Positions 1 through 7,186 of a stretch of 64,000 nt of DNA are shown here, piece by piece. The stretch is from Leptodesmis sichuanensis A121 (GTDB taxonomy: Bacteria > Cyanobacteriota > Cyanobacteriia > Leptolyngbyales > Leptolyngbyaceae), in NCBI RefSeq assembly GCF_021379005.1, contig NZ_CP075171.1, forward strand, positions 3,224,001 through 3,288,000, written 5' to 3'. Position numbers and translations under genes: made by a program. The number at the start of each line of letters is the position of its first letter. Position 1 is the stretch's first letter. The notes under the pieces were generated by a model that was given only the letters and a program-made list of their open reading frames with translations, searched no databases and was not told where the DNA came from.

Positions 1-686
1 TAGCGGGTGACATCGGCAGCAGTTAATTGTTCTGGACGCTTACCCGAAACAGCAGCAAATTGGGCCACCAGAGTTTGCAATCCTGAATTGGAGCGAGTGG
101 GCGCTGTTTGGACGTAGTGAATAAACAGCGGGGGACTGGCCGGATCAAGCTCCTGGTGGGTTTTAGCGGTGACTAATGCTGTGAACAGGTCGTCCACCTG
201 GGACAGCCCCTTCGCCAGATTATCCTGAGCCATAAACACCATCGGAGTATTGGCCAGTAGTGGAGAATCCGTGATCTCAGGGATATAGCGTTGTCCTGGG
301 AAAAGCTGGTTGATCTGATAAATCAACTGGCTCTGGTAAATTTCCCCATCCACTGAAATCAGGGTAGGAAACTGGGGCGCATCGGCTGGAAGCGTTCCAG
401 CTTTCAACTGTTGAGCCAGCCCTACCACCGTTGCAACGACATCTCCGCTGCCCTTGGCTTCGCAGGTGAAGCGAAAGGGTGTGCCATTGTCAAGCCTGGG
501 CTGTTGTTGATTGAACGACTGACTGGTTTGATTACAGAAGTCCTCCAGAGCACTGCCTACCAGCACTTTGACCGTTAGCCCGTTGAAGGTATCGGGATTG
601 TTCAAATTGGTCGTACACGCACTCAGGACAAGCAGGCTACAGGTCGATATGAAGTGTTTTATCCCTTGCAACTTGATTCGAATCAT
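1..686 (-). CDS. Substrate-binding lipoprotein, N-terminal part (runs off the left edge)
   Basis: The reading frame is open from the ATG at 686 to the window edge, so the C-terminus is missing. The protein begins with a basic stretch and a hydrophobic segment ending in LVLSAC, a lipobox, so it is probably a lipoprotein anchored at the cytoplasmic membrane. The mature part (KVLVGSALEDFCNQ, then a region with a TFNG/TFxC pattern) looks like the periplasmic substrate-binding fold found in cyanobacterial proteins that also carry a von Willebrand A domain further on. I infer that family from overall character, not from a diagnostic motif. The ligand is unknown. It is transcribed away from the TPR pseudogene at 771-1286, which lies upstream on the same strand. 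Confidence 0.6.
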   Translation of the reverse strand, partial: MIRIKLQGIKHFISTCSLLVLSACTTNLNNPDTFNGLTVKVLVGSALEDFCNQTSQSFNQQQPRLDNGTPFRFTCEAKGSGDVVATVVGLAQQLKAGTLPADAPQFPTLISVDGEIYQSQLIYQINQLFPGQRYIPEITDSPLLANTPMVFMAQDNLAKGLSQVDDLFTALVTAKTHQELDPASPPLFIHYVQTAPTRSNSGLQTLVAQFAAVSGKRPEQLTAADVTR

Positions 687-770
687 AGAGTTAAGTAATG
701 AAACTGGAAAAAATTAAGGTGGGGTTGCTATCGTCAGCGGGCAAATCATATCTTGCTGCTTACAGCAACA

Positions 771-1286
771 TTACTGGGCATTGATTTTCCGTAAACACTG
801 GTCAATCTGAGTCGCTTCTTGAGTCTTCCCCTGAACCTTGAAAAGATCTCTGGCTTGTTTGAGTTCGGCGATCGCCTCCTCTCGTTGGCCTTGCTCATAG
901 AGGGCAAGCCCCAGGTTATTGTGAGCCAGTGCGTAGTTGGGATTGAGGCGAAGCGCCTAGCGGAACTCTGCGATCGCCTCCTCTGGTTTGCCTTGGGCGG
1001 CGAGGGCAACCCCCAGGCTATAGTGAGCCGTTGCATTGTTAGGATCGAGTTGAATCGCTTTTCTAAAGGCAGCTTCAGCCCCTCGAAAATCTCCCGCCTC
1101 GATGAGTTGTATGCCTTGTTCCAGATATTGCGTGGCGGAAGCCTGAGCCATGAATAATGAAGTAGATGCCTGATGGGTCAGTTCATGCGGTCTGATTGCG
1201 GCGATCGCTAGAGCATTTCCTGGATTGAAGAACACTAAACCCAGAACCGCCGCAGTCAGAAGCGAGGACGGTTGCAGCTTAGTCAT
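771..1286 (-). pseudogene. Exported TPR protein broken by an in-frame amber codon
   Basis: The first 109 codons encode a signal peptide followed by TPR repeats with typical spacing (AEAAFRKAIQLDPNNATAHYSLG). An in-frame TAG at 957-959 then stops translation at EFR. Beyond it the same frame continues without interruption as ALRLNPNYALAHNNLGLALY and further TPR sequence to a TAA at 771-773. In a TPR consensus the stop replaces the Lys of an EFRKAL motif, so one base change (AAG to TAG) explains it. The full product would have been about 171 residues, a periplasmic scaffold for protein-protein contacts. It could be read through or be a sequencing error, but taken as written it is a nonsense-mutated gene. 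Confidence 0.75.
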
Positions 1287-1401
1287 AGATAGCCTCCAAC
1301 GGCTATGGTGTATCCTAATTCAATTGTCGATCCGCAAAAGCCACAGGTGCCAGTGTAAGCATGAAAACTTAACCGGGAAGGCAAGAACTCCCGTGCCCTG
1401 A

Positions 1402-1616
1402 TTACTTATTGGTATTGCGGACTAGACCCGTGAAGCCAGCCACCCATAAGGTTGTCAGTACCCAACCTGACATGACCTGCAGCCAGAAATAGTACCGCAA
1501 CCATGCACCGGATTTGAGATAAAATACTCTGTCTTCAAGTCTTCCCTGATTGGCATTGGGTAGCCATGCATCTTTTAGGCGTAAATCAATAATTGGCAGA
1601 AAAACGTCTAGAGAAT
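1402..1616 (-). pseudogene. C-terminal remnant of a membrane protein cut by the IS4-like element
   Basis: On the minus strand a frame enters from the IS boundary and runs to a TAA at 1402-1404. It reads approximately DSLDVFLPIIDLRLKDAWLP, then a tract with YYFWLQVMSGWVLTTLWVAG, a clear transmembrane helix, ending NTNK. There is no start codon, and no continuation is seen beyond the other end of the insertion sequence, where the frame meets a stop. I read this as the surviving tail of a gene whose 5' part was lost when the IS and neighbouring cassette DNA arrived. The parent family is not identified. Confidence 0.5.
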
Positions 1617-2411
1617 CTAAGTACAGGACAAAAGTTGTAGGGACTGCAAAAAGTCGGACTCATTGGACGGGGATGGGTTGAGTACCAAATGGCGCAAATA
1701 ATCGAGTCCTAAACGAAATAGACTTTTGGCCCGACGACCATGTTTTTTAATCTCAAGCGGATGCCATTGATGCAACCATAACCCAGTGCACACCGCCCAG
1801 CCGCCCAGCATAAGGCTAAAGTCAACACGGCGAACAACTTACTCAATCGCTCATCATCGGTGAAGTGAGTGGATTCCAGGCAAAACCCACGGGTTTTGAA
1901 AATGCCAAACAAGGTTTCAATGCCCCAACGCAAGGCATAATCTTGGACCAAATTCTGGGACTTGATAGGCGCAATCACAACCAGTAAATCCCCATCCTCA
2001 AGCCGCAGGGCTTCAACGGCAACCGGGTAGCCCCAAACTCGGCAGGTGCCTGTGAGTCGTTGGGATTGACCCGGTTGCAGACGCGCAAACACGACCCGTG
2101 CGGCCAGCAGTTTGCCATCGTGCTCAATCTGGTCACTGCTCCGTATCCGTAAGCGACAGGCTAAAGCGGGTTCGAGCAGGAGATAGCGCACCCAGGCTTG
2201 CCCAAGGAACTCGCGTTCCGCACATAAGTAGTTCACAACTGCTGTGGGGAACCGTTTGGCAAAGGTCTCCATGAACCGCATCCGCTCGTCACTGTTGGAA
2301 TTTCCCCGCTTGGCTAACAGCCACCACAGCACCGGGAAGGCAACGCCTTCGTGCACAATTCCTATTCAATTGGGCTTGGAGGACTCGCTTTAATTCGCTA
2401 TATTGGCTCAT
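1617..2411 (-). pseudogene. IS4-family transposase with internal deletion and 8-bp duplication frameshift
   Basis: The start ATG at 2411 opens MSQYSELKRVLQAQLN. The sequence then jumps out of frame to VHEGVAFPVLWWLLAKRG, so roughly 110 residues carrying the first catalytic Asp region are missing. The downstream part keeps the IS4 signature Y-(2)-R-(3)-E-(6)-K in YALRWGIETLFGIFK. Near the C-terminus the octamer CGCCCAGC is directly duplicated (1794-1801 and 1802-1809). This shifts the frame, and removing one copy joins TLALCW to AVCTGLWLHQWHPLEIKKHG. The stop TAG at 1617-1619 lies inside the terminal repeat. The product cannot be active. Confidence 0.8.
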
Positions 2412-2488
2412 AGGGTTTCTCAAGAGTGTGGTACTTCTGATGAAACCCTACCCTGCTCAACCTTTCAAGCTTTTTGTCCTGTACCTAG
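1617..2488 (-). mobile_element. IS4-family insertion sequence, internally deleted
   Basis: The element is bounded by 17-bp inverted repeats with one mismatch: CTAAGTACAGGACAAAA at 1617-1633 and the reverse complement of CTAGGTACAGGACAAAA at 2472-2488. At 872 bp it is too short for a complete element of this type. It carries one damaged transposase gene on the minus strand. No convincing target duplication is visible outside the repeats (flanks GAGAAT and GATAGT). It truncates the membrane-protein gene to its left and lies 41 bp from the first attC-like site to its right. Confidence 0.75.
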
Positions 2489-2529
2489 GATAGTCTTATG
2501 CGATCTGAGTAGCTTATTCCCCGATCGCT

Positions 2530-2616
2530 AGCTAACAAGTCGCTGCACCGGAACGCCGTAAGTTGGTCGGTTGAGATGCAAAAGTTATCTGCCTCCGCTG
2601 ATTTGAGCCGTTAGCT
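2530..2616 (+). other. attC-like recombination site 1 (integron cassette site)
   Basis: This 87-bp imperfect palindrome starts AGCTAACAAGTCGCTGCACC and ends CTGATTTGAGCCGTTAGCT. The outer arms AGCTAAC/GTTAGCT are perfectly inverted. The inner arms pair imperfectly with unpaired bases, as in integron attC sites, where extrahelical bases set strand choice. The opening CTAACAAGTCGCTGCA is the same kind of sequence seen in many environmental attC sites. It shares its exact length with the site at 2862-2948. No integrase gene is present in the window. Confidence 0.6.
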
Positions 2617-2633
2617 AACTCCGCAGCCAGACC

Positions 2634-2849
2634 TTACACTCGTTCTTCAGCGGGATTGGTCAACCTGAAACCACCCAGAAGCTTGTCAGTCGAAGTCGTG
2701 ATTTGCGGGTTAGCTGTGATTGCGAAAGCACCCAGACAATGTTTAGTGAGGGCCATAGCGAGAGGCGATCGGGCATCCCGAAACCGCCCAGGAGATTGGG
2801 GGTGAGGCGTGGTTGAAGGGCGACCCTTGCGGTATCTGCGAAGCAGCAC
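2634..2849 (-). CDS. Possible cassette ORF with three 19-residue repeats
   Basis: This 71-codon frame lies between the two attC-like sites, on the strand opposite to the other cassette genes. It contains three units spaced exactly 19 residues apart, with cores PGRF, LGAF and LLGGF, matching three GAAA(C/G)C(A/G)CCCAG motifs near 2667, 2724 and 2780 on the plus strand. The regular codon-multiple spacing may reflect selection on a protein, or simply tandem DNA repeats of about 57 bp. No ribosome-binding site or known domain is evident. The alternative is a non-coding cassette. Confidence 0.25.
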   Translation of the reverse strand: MLLRRYRKGRPSTTPHPQSPGRFRDARSPLAMALTKHCLGAFAITANPQITTSTDKLLGGFRLTNPAEERV

Positions 2850-2861
2850 GGTGCGTCACTG

Positions 2862-2948
2862 AGCTAACAACGCTGTTACAACGGATTGGTTAGTTCTGGC
2901 TGTAGAGGAGCAAGGTTGATCTGCAACCGCTGAACAGCACCGTTAGCT
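2862..2948 (+). other. attC-like recombination site 2
   Basis: This second 87-bp imperfect palindrome begins AGCTAACAACGCTGTTACAA and ends CGCTGAACAGCACCGTTAGCT. Outer arms AGCTAAC and GTTAGCT are perfectly inverted, and the adjacent arms (ACGCTGTTACAACGG against CCGCTGAACAGCACC) pair with a few bulges. Its 3' half closely resembles the half-site at 5515-5569 (GATCTGC, GGCTGAACGG, CGTTAG). The gene at 2988 starts 40 bp downstream on the same strand, the expected layout for a cassette array read in one direction. Confidence 0.6.
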
Positions 2949-2987
2949 AGCTTCGTTCGTGACTGGAAAAGGTCAAGGTAATTTTCA

Positions 2988-3227
2988 ATGCAGAAGCTTG
3001 TCACGATTTATCTAGATCGAGAAAATTATCGGACTATGCGACGAGGACCTAGCGAAAGTCATGGTGTTTTAGAGGAGCATTTAAAGGATTTTATTGCTGC
3101 TGGTTGGCGAATCAAATCGATCGCCACTGGCGGAGGTGGAGGTATTGCGAGCGGAGGTGGACTGGGTGCGGGATGCATTGCCGGACTTGGATGCTGTTGG
3201 GTTATAGTTTTACTAGAGAAGCCTTAA
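2988..3227 (+). CDS. Small cassette protein of unknown function
   Basis: This 79-residue protein begins MQKLVTIYLDRENYRTMRRG and has a middle segment EEHLKDFIAAGWRIKSI, followed by a glycine-rich and cysteine-containing hydrophobic tail ending VIVLLEKP. The pattern (VTIYLD start, EHL...GWR/K-V/I-KSI, VLLEK end) is that of small proteins common in integron cassettes. No biochemical role is established for them to my knowledge. The hydrophobic glycine tract with GCIAGLGCCW could contact a membrane. It starts 40 bp after the attC-like site 2 and precedes hicBA in the same direction. Confidence 0.6.
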   Translation: MQKLVTIYLDRENYRTMRRGPSESHGVLEEHLKDFIAAGWRIKSIATGGGGGIASGGGLGAGCIAGLGCCWVIVLLEKP

Positions 3228-3296
3228 TTAAAGAACGTTCTACCTGTGATACATCTTCTTCAAAGTAACTTTTGTGACACTAGCGACAGAAAAACG

Positions 3297-3518
3297 ATGA
3301 AACAGTTCAAAGTTGTTATTGAGAAGCATTCAGATGGATATGTTGCTTACCCAATTGGTGTGGTAGGTGCAATCGTTGGACAGGGGGACACCTATGAAGA
3401 GGCTTTATCAGATGTGAAATCTGCGATCGCTTGTTACGCTGAAGTCTTTGGAAAAGAGATGCTAGAGGATACTCCTTCTATCGAAGTTTTCCTGGCTGAG
3501 GCAGGGGTTGCCGTTTAA
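3297..3518 (+). CDS. hicB: HicB-family antitoxin
   Basis: The protein has 73 residues from ATG 3297. A GTG 51 bp upstream would add an implausible leader. The sequence FKVVIEKHSDGYVAYPIGVVGAIVGQGDTYEEALSDVKSAI is the partial-RNase-H HicB fold that binds and neutralises the HicA toxin. No C-terminal DNA-binding domain is present, so autoregulation, if any, must use another surface. Its stop overlaps the hicA start by one base (TAATG), so the pair is translationally coupled. The antitoxin comes first, the reverse of the classical hicA-hicB order. It lies within the attC-bounded array, where toxin-antitoxin pairs are usual cargo. Confidence 0.8.
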   Translation: MKQFKVVIEKHSDGYVAYPIGVVGAIVGQGDTYEEALSDVKSAIACYAEVFGKEMLEDTPSIEVFLAEAGVAV

Positions 3519-3757
3519 TGCCAAAGTTCCCAGTCGATGCACCTAAAAAGCGAGTTGTCAGAGCATTTGAGCTTTTGGGCTTCGAGATTGTACGCGAGCG
3601 AGAGCATATTGTCATGCAGCGCGAAAATGAAGATGGGACAGTCATGCCATTGGTTATGCCGAATCACTCGGAGATTAAGAGCGGGACGCTCAGAGCAATT
3701 TGTACACAGGTTGGTGTTTCAAGAGAGGAGTTTTTGGAAGCATACAATCAAAGCTGA
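3518..3757 (+). CDS. hicA: HicA-family mRNA interferase toxin
   Basis: The 79-residue protein has the dsRBD-like HicA fold: KKRVVRAFELLGFEIVREREHIVMQRENEDG followed by VMPNHSEIKSGTLRAICTQVGVSREEFLEAY. The conserved His in REHIVM is the catalytic residue of the family, which cleaves mRNA in a ribosome-independent way. It is coupled to hicB through the shared A at 3518. A GCTAAC motif starts 9 bp after its stop, which may be the 5' arm of its attC site. The pair probably stabilises the array. Confidence 0.8.
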   Translation: MPKFPVDAPKKRVVRAFELLGFEIVREREHIVMQRENEDGTVMPLVMPNHSEIKSGTLRAICTQVGVSREEFLEAYNQS

Positions 3758-3763
3758 GGCGCA

Positions 3764-3800
3764 GGCTAACAATATGCCCTGAGTCCTACGGAGTCAAGAG
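3764..3800 (+). other. Candidate attC 5' half-site after hicA
   Basis: GGCTAACAATATGCCC starts just after the hicA stop, where the attC of that cassette would be expected. The GCTAACAA core matches the openings of sites 1 and 2. No matching 3' arm follows before the IS110 element. A 3' arm is found on the far side of that element (5515-5569), which fits an insertion splitting one attC. The arms are not fully complementary (GGCTAAC against GTTAGAC), so this is tentative. Confidence 0.3.
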
Positions 3801-3950
3801 GCTTGGTGGGAGTTTGTTTTTTATTTCCTGTTTTCCATTCTCTATCCCTTGATGTTTACTTCAATTGAATTCCAGGACGATGCTTCAGCATTGATTCTAT
3901 TTTTTCGATGCTGTTCTTACTCTCATTTTTTGTACTGTCTGTTTTGAGAT

Positions 3951-5249
3951 TTATTCGGCTTCTGCCAAGAGTGCCAAATTTTGTACGAGGGGTGAACCTT
4001 TGCGCTTCAAAGCCATCAGATATTTCACTTCATCATAGGGCTGTCTATCCTGCCAGCAGCGGAAAACAATTCGAATCCACTTGAATGCCAAAGCCCGAAT
4101 CGCAGCCTGGTGCGTTTTCCCCTTCTGTCGTTGCATCTGATAAAACGCTTCTGCCCAGAATGAGTATTTGCGAGTTTGTAAGGCCCATTCCACAAAGGTC
4201 TGTCGGAGAAACCTGGGACAACTCCAGCGCCAATGTACCCACGACTTCTGTCCACTGCTCTCCTTCACCGGAGCAATTCCGGCATAGCGCAACAGGTCTT
4301 GGGCAGTTTGGTAGCGATCTCGTTCTTCCCCAAAGGCCACGAGAAGTCTGGGTGCTAAATGGGGTCCGGCTCCTGGTAGTGCGGCAAATAACTCAGCATC
4401 GGGATGGGATTCAAACAGCTTCTCTATCTTGGTATCGAAGGTTGTAATACTGGGTAAGAGCACCTGCAATTGGGCGATTAAGGCTGCAACTAAGAGTTGC
4501 AGCGGTTCTACAATACCTGCATCCTCTGTCAAAGCAACTCCCTGTTGAATTTGCTCAAGCCTATGTTCAATGGTCTTTGCCTGCACAACGTGATGCGACT
4601 TGAAAAACTTCTCTAACTCTTCTTTAGAGGCAGCTTGGGCAGCTTTGAGACTGGGATAGCAAGTGAGGAACTCACAGAACACCTGGGTATCCTTATCCTC
4701 AAACCATTCCAGTACTTGAGGGAAATAGCCTTTAAGCGCAGCCGTGATCCGATTGGTCAGGCGCACCTTCTCTGCCACGAGCATCCGTCGATTCTCCACT
4801 AACTGCTGCAGGGAACGCAGTGTGGCACTGCCCGGTTGCCAAGCTTTCAGCTTATCCCAGTGCTTGAGCAACAGTTCAACCAGAATTTGAGCATCGGTGG
4901 GGTCTGATTTAGCCCGAGAGGGCGCGAACGCTTGGCGATAGTTCGCAACAAGGAGGGTGTTGACTGGGTAAAGCACCAAGAACTCGTACTTGCACAGAGC
5001 ATAGATCAATGATCCTCGTTTTTGCTCTGTACAGATGGCAATCTTTCCTTGCGGAAATCGTTTTCTTAATCCTTCTACCCAAGCAGCGATCGCTTCTGGT
5101 TGAGCACTAATGATGCAAGATTCAATTTGTTGAGTGGTTGAATCATACAAGCAGATATCATGTTTGCGGTCAGCCCAATCAACGCCAATGTAGGCAGCGT
5201 AAAGGGATGATTCAGCAGTTGGCAAGGCGGTAGACTGGTTCATACTCAC
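3951..5249 (-). CDS. IS110-family transposase (DEDD recombinase)
   Basis: The 432-residue protein has an N-terminal RuvC-like DEDD domain with D24 in IGVDWAD, E75 in ICTEQKRG, and D116 and D119 in SRAKSDPTDAQ. A helical linker follows, then the C-terminal Tnp domain with ALPGAGPHLAPRLL (helix-hairpin-helix type) and a WRWSCPRFLRQ segment that should hold the nucleophilic Ser. All key residues appear intact and the length is normal, so it may be active. Family members are guided to donor and target by a bridge RNA encoded in the non-coding end beside the gene. Confidence 0.93.
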   Translation of the reverse strand: MSMNQSTALPTAESSLYAAYIGVDWADRKHDICLYDSTTQQIESCIISAQPEAIAAWVEGLRKRFPQGKIAICTEQKRGSLIYALCKYEFLVLYPVNTLLVANYRQAFAPSRAKSDPTDAQILVELLLKHWDKLKAWQPGSATLRSLQQLVENRRMLVAEKVRLTNRITAALKGYFPQVLEWFEDKDTQVFCEFLTCYPSLKAAQAASKEELEKFFKSHHVVQAKTIEHRLEQIQQGVALTEDAGIVEPLQLLVAALIAQLQVLLPSITTFDTKIEKLFESHPDAELFAALPGAGPHLAPRLLVAFGEERDRYQTAQDLLRYAGIAPVKESSGQKSWVHWRWSCPRFLRQTFVEWALQTRKYSFWAEAFYQMQRQKGKTHQAAIRALAFKWIRIVFRCWQDRQPYDEVKYLMALKRKGSPLVQNLALLAEAE

Positions 5250-5514
5250 ACCCTTGAAAAACTATTGATTGAAACGAAGCTGGAATGCCCTGATCTTCAG
5301 CCGAAAGTGTTATGGCAAGGTTCGTTAACGCCAAGCCCTGAGGATTCGTTAGTTGAAGCAGGGACAAGAGGCGAGTGCGTGCGATATTGTTAGAGACATC
5401 AGGTGTCGCGCCCATGCAAAGTCGTCACTCGCCTCCTCCGAGTTCTGAAGTTGAGTGTACTCCTCAAACTCAGTCTCGTCCCTCCATAATCCCGTTGCAC
5501 ACTGACCGTATCAA
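5250..5514 (-). ncRNA. Candidate bridge-RNA region of the IS110 element
   Basis: This stretch upstream of the transposase holds no credible protein-coding frame and sits where IS110 left ends encode the bridge RNA. I could not fold it or match its loops to donor and target sequences, so both the RNA and its ends are inferred from family knowledge. Confidence 0.3.
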
Positions 5515-5569
5515 GTTGGTTGGCTAAGCCTGAGAGGTGATCTGCGGCGGCTGAACGGTGTCGTTAGAC
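5515..5569 (+). other. attC-like 3' half-site
   Basis: This segment runs from TTGGTTGG through GATCTGCGGCGGCTGAACGG to a perfect R'-type core GTTAGAC (5563-5569), matching GTTRRRY. It aligns with the 3' half of site 2 (GATCTGCAACCGCTGAACAG, CGTTAGCT). No GTCTAAC partner lies within 130 bp upstream, where IS110 sequence sits instead. It is therefore an orphan half-site, probably split by the insertion. Confidence 0.45.
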
Positions 5570-5600
5570 CGCTCAGTTATCGGTGGAGACGGTGCTTATA

Positions 5601-5614
5601 CCCATTTAAATGGG
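5601..5614. repeat. Perfect 14-bp palindrome
   Basis: CCCATTTAAATGGG is a perfect palindrome just upstream of the IS630 remnant. It may belong to that element's end or to an unrelated site. Confidence 0.4.
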
Positions 5615-5647
5615 CAGTGGTGCAAATAGGGGTAAGCTAAGACCGTT

Positions 5648-6630
5648 GTGAAAAATCTCGCTGTTATGGCTGGTGTTAGTTCGATTGAAGTCAAGGAAAG
5701 CCTCGATGAGCTAGTCCAACAGTTGCAACCAGTGGAAACGCCAAAGGACAAGGAACGGTTGCAAGTGCTGTACTGGCTCAAGCAGGACAAGTCTCCTAGC
5801 ATTGGTGCGATTGCAACAGCGATCAGGAAACATCGGAATCCGGTAGGGAGATAGCCATTGCAGTCTCGAGAGGGCGGGGTGAATGCGATGCTGGAACGCA
5901 AAACGCCTGCGGGGGATGTGCGACAGATTCCACAATGGGCGGAAGCGGCCCTGGCTAAGCGCCTAAAAGACCCGGAACATGGATTTGCCAGTTATGGAGC
6001 GATCCAGCAGTGGTTAGCCGAAGAACTGGGCATTGAAGCTCAGTACCATGCGGTGGACCACATGACTCGGTATCGACTCCAAGCGAAATTAAAAGCTGCC
6101 CGTCCGCAACATGTCAAGCAGAACTCAGAGCAACGCGAGTTGTTTAAAAAACCTCGTAGATGACCTGGAGTGAGTGAATCACTATGCTTAACAGGTGCTT
6201 CAGGAGCAGCATCCCCTTCGCTATTTGGCTCAGGATGAAAGCCGCTTTGGACTCAGAACTCTGATTGGACGCTGGATCACGGCCTCTGGCATCAAACCAA
6301 TCGGGCAATGGCAAGGGTTGTTCAACGCGTTTTGGCTTTATGGAGCAGTCGAACTGGCAACCGGAGAATCTTTTTTCTGGCAATTCTCCCATGTTGATAG
6401 GGTCTGCTATCAAGCGTTTCTTGACGAGTTCTCCACAGCATACTCAGATAGTCTCAATTTCTTCAAGTCGATAACGGGCGCTTTCACACCAGCAACGATT
6501 TAGTGGTGCCAGAGACTGTAATTTTGTTATTTCAACCGCCGTGCTGTCCAGAGTTAAATCCGATTGAGCGATTGTAGGAACATCTCAAGGCAGATTTGAA
6601 GTGGGCTTCGTTCAAGACTCTAGAGCAACT
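5648..6630 (+). pseudogene. IS630-family transposase, multiply disrupted
   Basis: The N-terminal segment reads in one frame through KDKERLQVLYWLKQDKSPSI to HRNPVGR and meets TAG at 5852-5854. The same frame resumes immediately with a stretch ending REGGVNAMLERKTPAGDVRQ, so a Trp codon (TGG) has probably become amber. Continuity is lost again near 6150. The DDE domain then appears as LRYLAQDESRFGLRTLIGRW (first catalytic Asp) and, after more breaks, as CCPELNPIERL with a further stop, then EHLKADLKWASFKTLEQL. The catalytic landmarks identify IS630. The gene is dead. Confidence 0.8.
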
Positions 6631-6639
6631 TCAACGGTG

Positions 6640-6832
6640 CTGGGCAAAGGGTTAGAGAAAGGGTGTCCAGAGATTCACCATTCTGACCAAGGAGTGCCAT
6701 ATAGAGTATCGGAACTTCACAGAAGCGTATCAACAGATTGAACAGTTCTTGGAGGATGTTGATATGAAGAAGAGAATCCATTCATCCCTCGCTTATCTCA
6801 CACCGGATGAATACGAAAGAAAATGGCATGAA
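6640..6832 (+). pseudogene. IS3-family transposase C-terminal remnant
   Basis: The sequence starts directly at the end of the IS630 remnant with a frame giving KGCPEIHHSDQGVPY, the second-Asp motif of the IS3 rve integrase domain. It then shifts frame to IEYRNFTEAYQQIEQFLEDV and MKKRIHSSLAYLTPDEYERK, the C-terminal DDE region. Only about 65 residues survive and they span a frameshift. One dead element abuts another, suggesting nested insertion followed by deletion. Confidence 0.75.
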
Positions 6833-6934
6833 CAGGAAGGAAAGAATGATAATCTTCAGCAAGAATTCCTTAAATTCTTCCATCTGCTGTCCGAAGCGCG
6901 GGGTTCACTTCACTGCGATCGCTCTCTATACTTT

Positions 6935-7186
6935 CTATTCTTGGCCCTCTTCACCGAAAGAAGACCGGCCAATACCAAGTTGTTTGTGGCTGTGTTTTAG
7001 CCCTTCCCAGAGGGCCTTTATTTGCTGGTAAGACTGCTCTGGAGAGATTTTGCCACTGGTTTCCAGACTGGAAATGTAACTGACACGCTGAGAAAACTCT
7101 TGTAAGTTAGCGTTAAAGACCAGGTTTTCTGGTTTGACCTGTCCCCGATAACGAGCACGGGGGAGAAGAAAGCTTTCCTTGTCCAT
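6935..7186 (-). CDS. Small conserved cyanobacterial protein (DUF7219-like)
   Basis: The 83-residue protein starts MDKESFLLPRARYRGQVKPE and continues NLVFNANLQEFSQRVSYISS, a pattern I recognise from a small conserved cyanobacterial family of unknown function (DUF7219 from memory). The start at 7186 is chosen because AAGGAGAG precedes it at good spacing; a longer frame to 7273 lacks this. The protein looks soluble and helical. It is the first apparently intact gene after the IS graveyard and lies upstream of the iron cluster on the same strand. Confidence 0.65.
   Translation of the reverse strand: MDKESFLLPRARYRGQVKPENLVFNANLQEFSQRVSYISSLETSGKISPEQSYQQIKALWEGLKHSHKQLGIGRSSFGEEGQE

Larger units (their letters stand above)
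3801..5514 (-). mobile_element. IS110-family element (ends approximate)
   Basis: IS110 elements lack long terminal inverted repeats, so exact ends cannot be read from one copy. The transposase occupies 3951-5249 on the minus strand. About 265 bp of non-coding DNA lie upstream of its start and up to about 150 bp downstream. The outer limits given are where attC-like half-sequences begin. Members of the IS110/IS1111 family are known to insert into attC sites. Confidence 0.5.
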
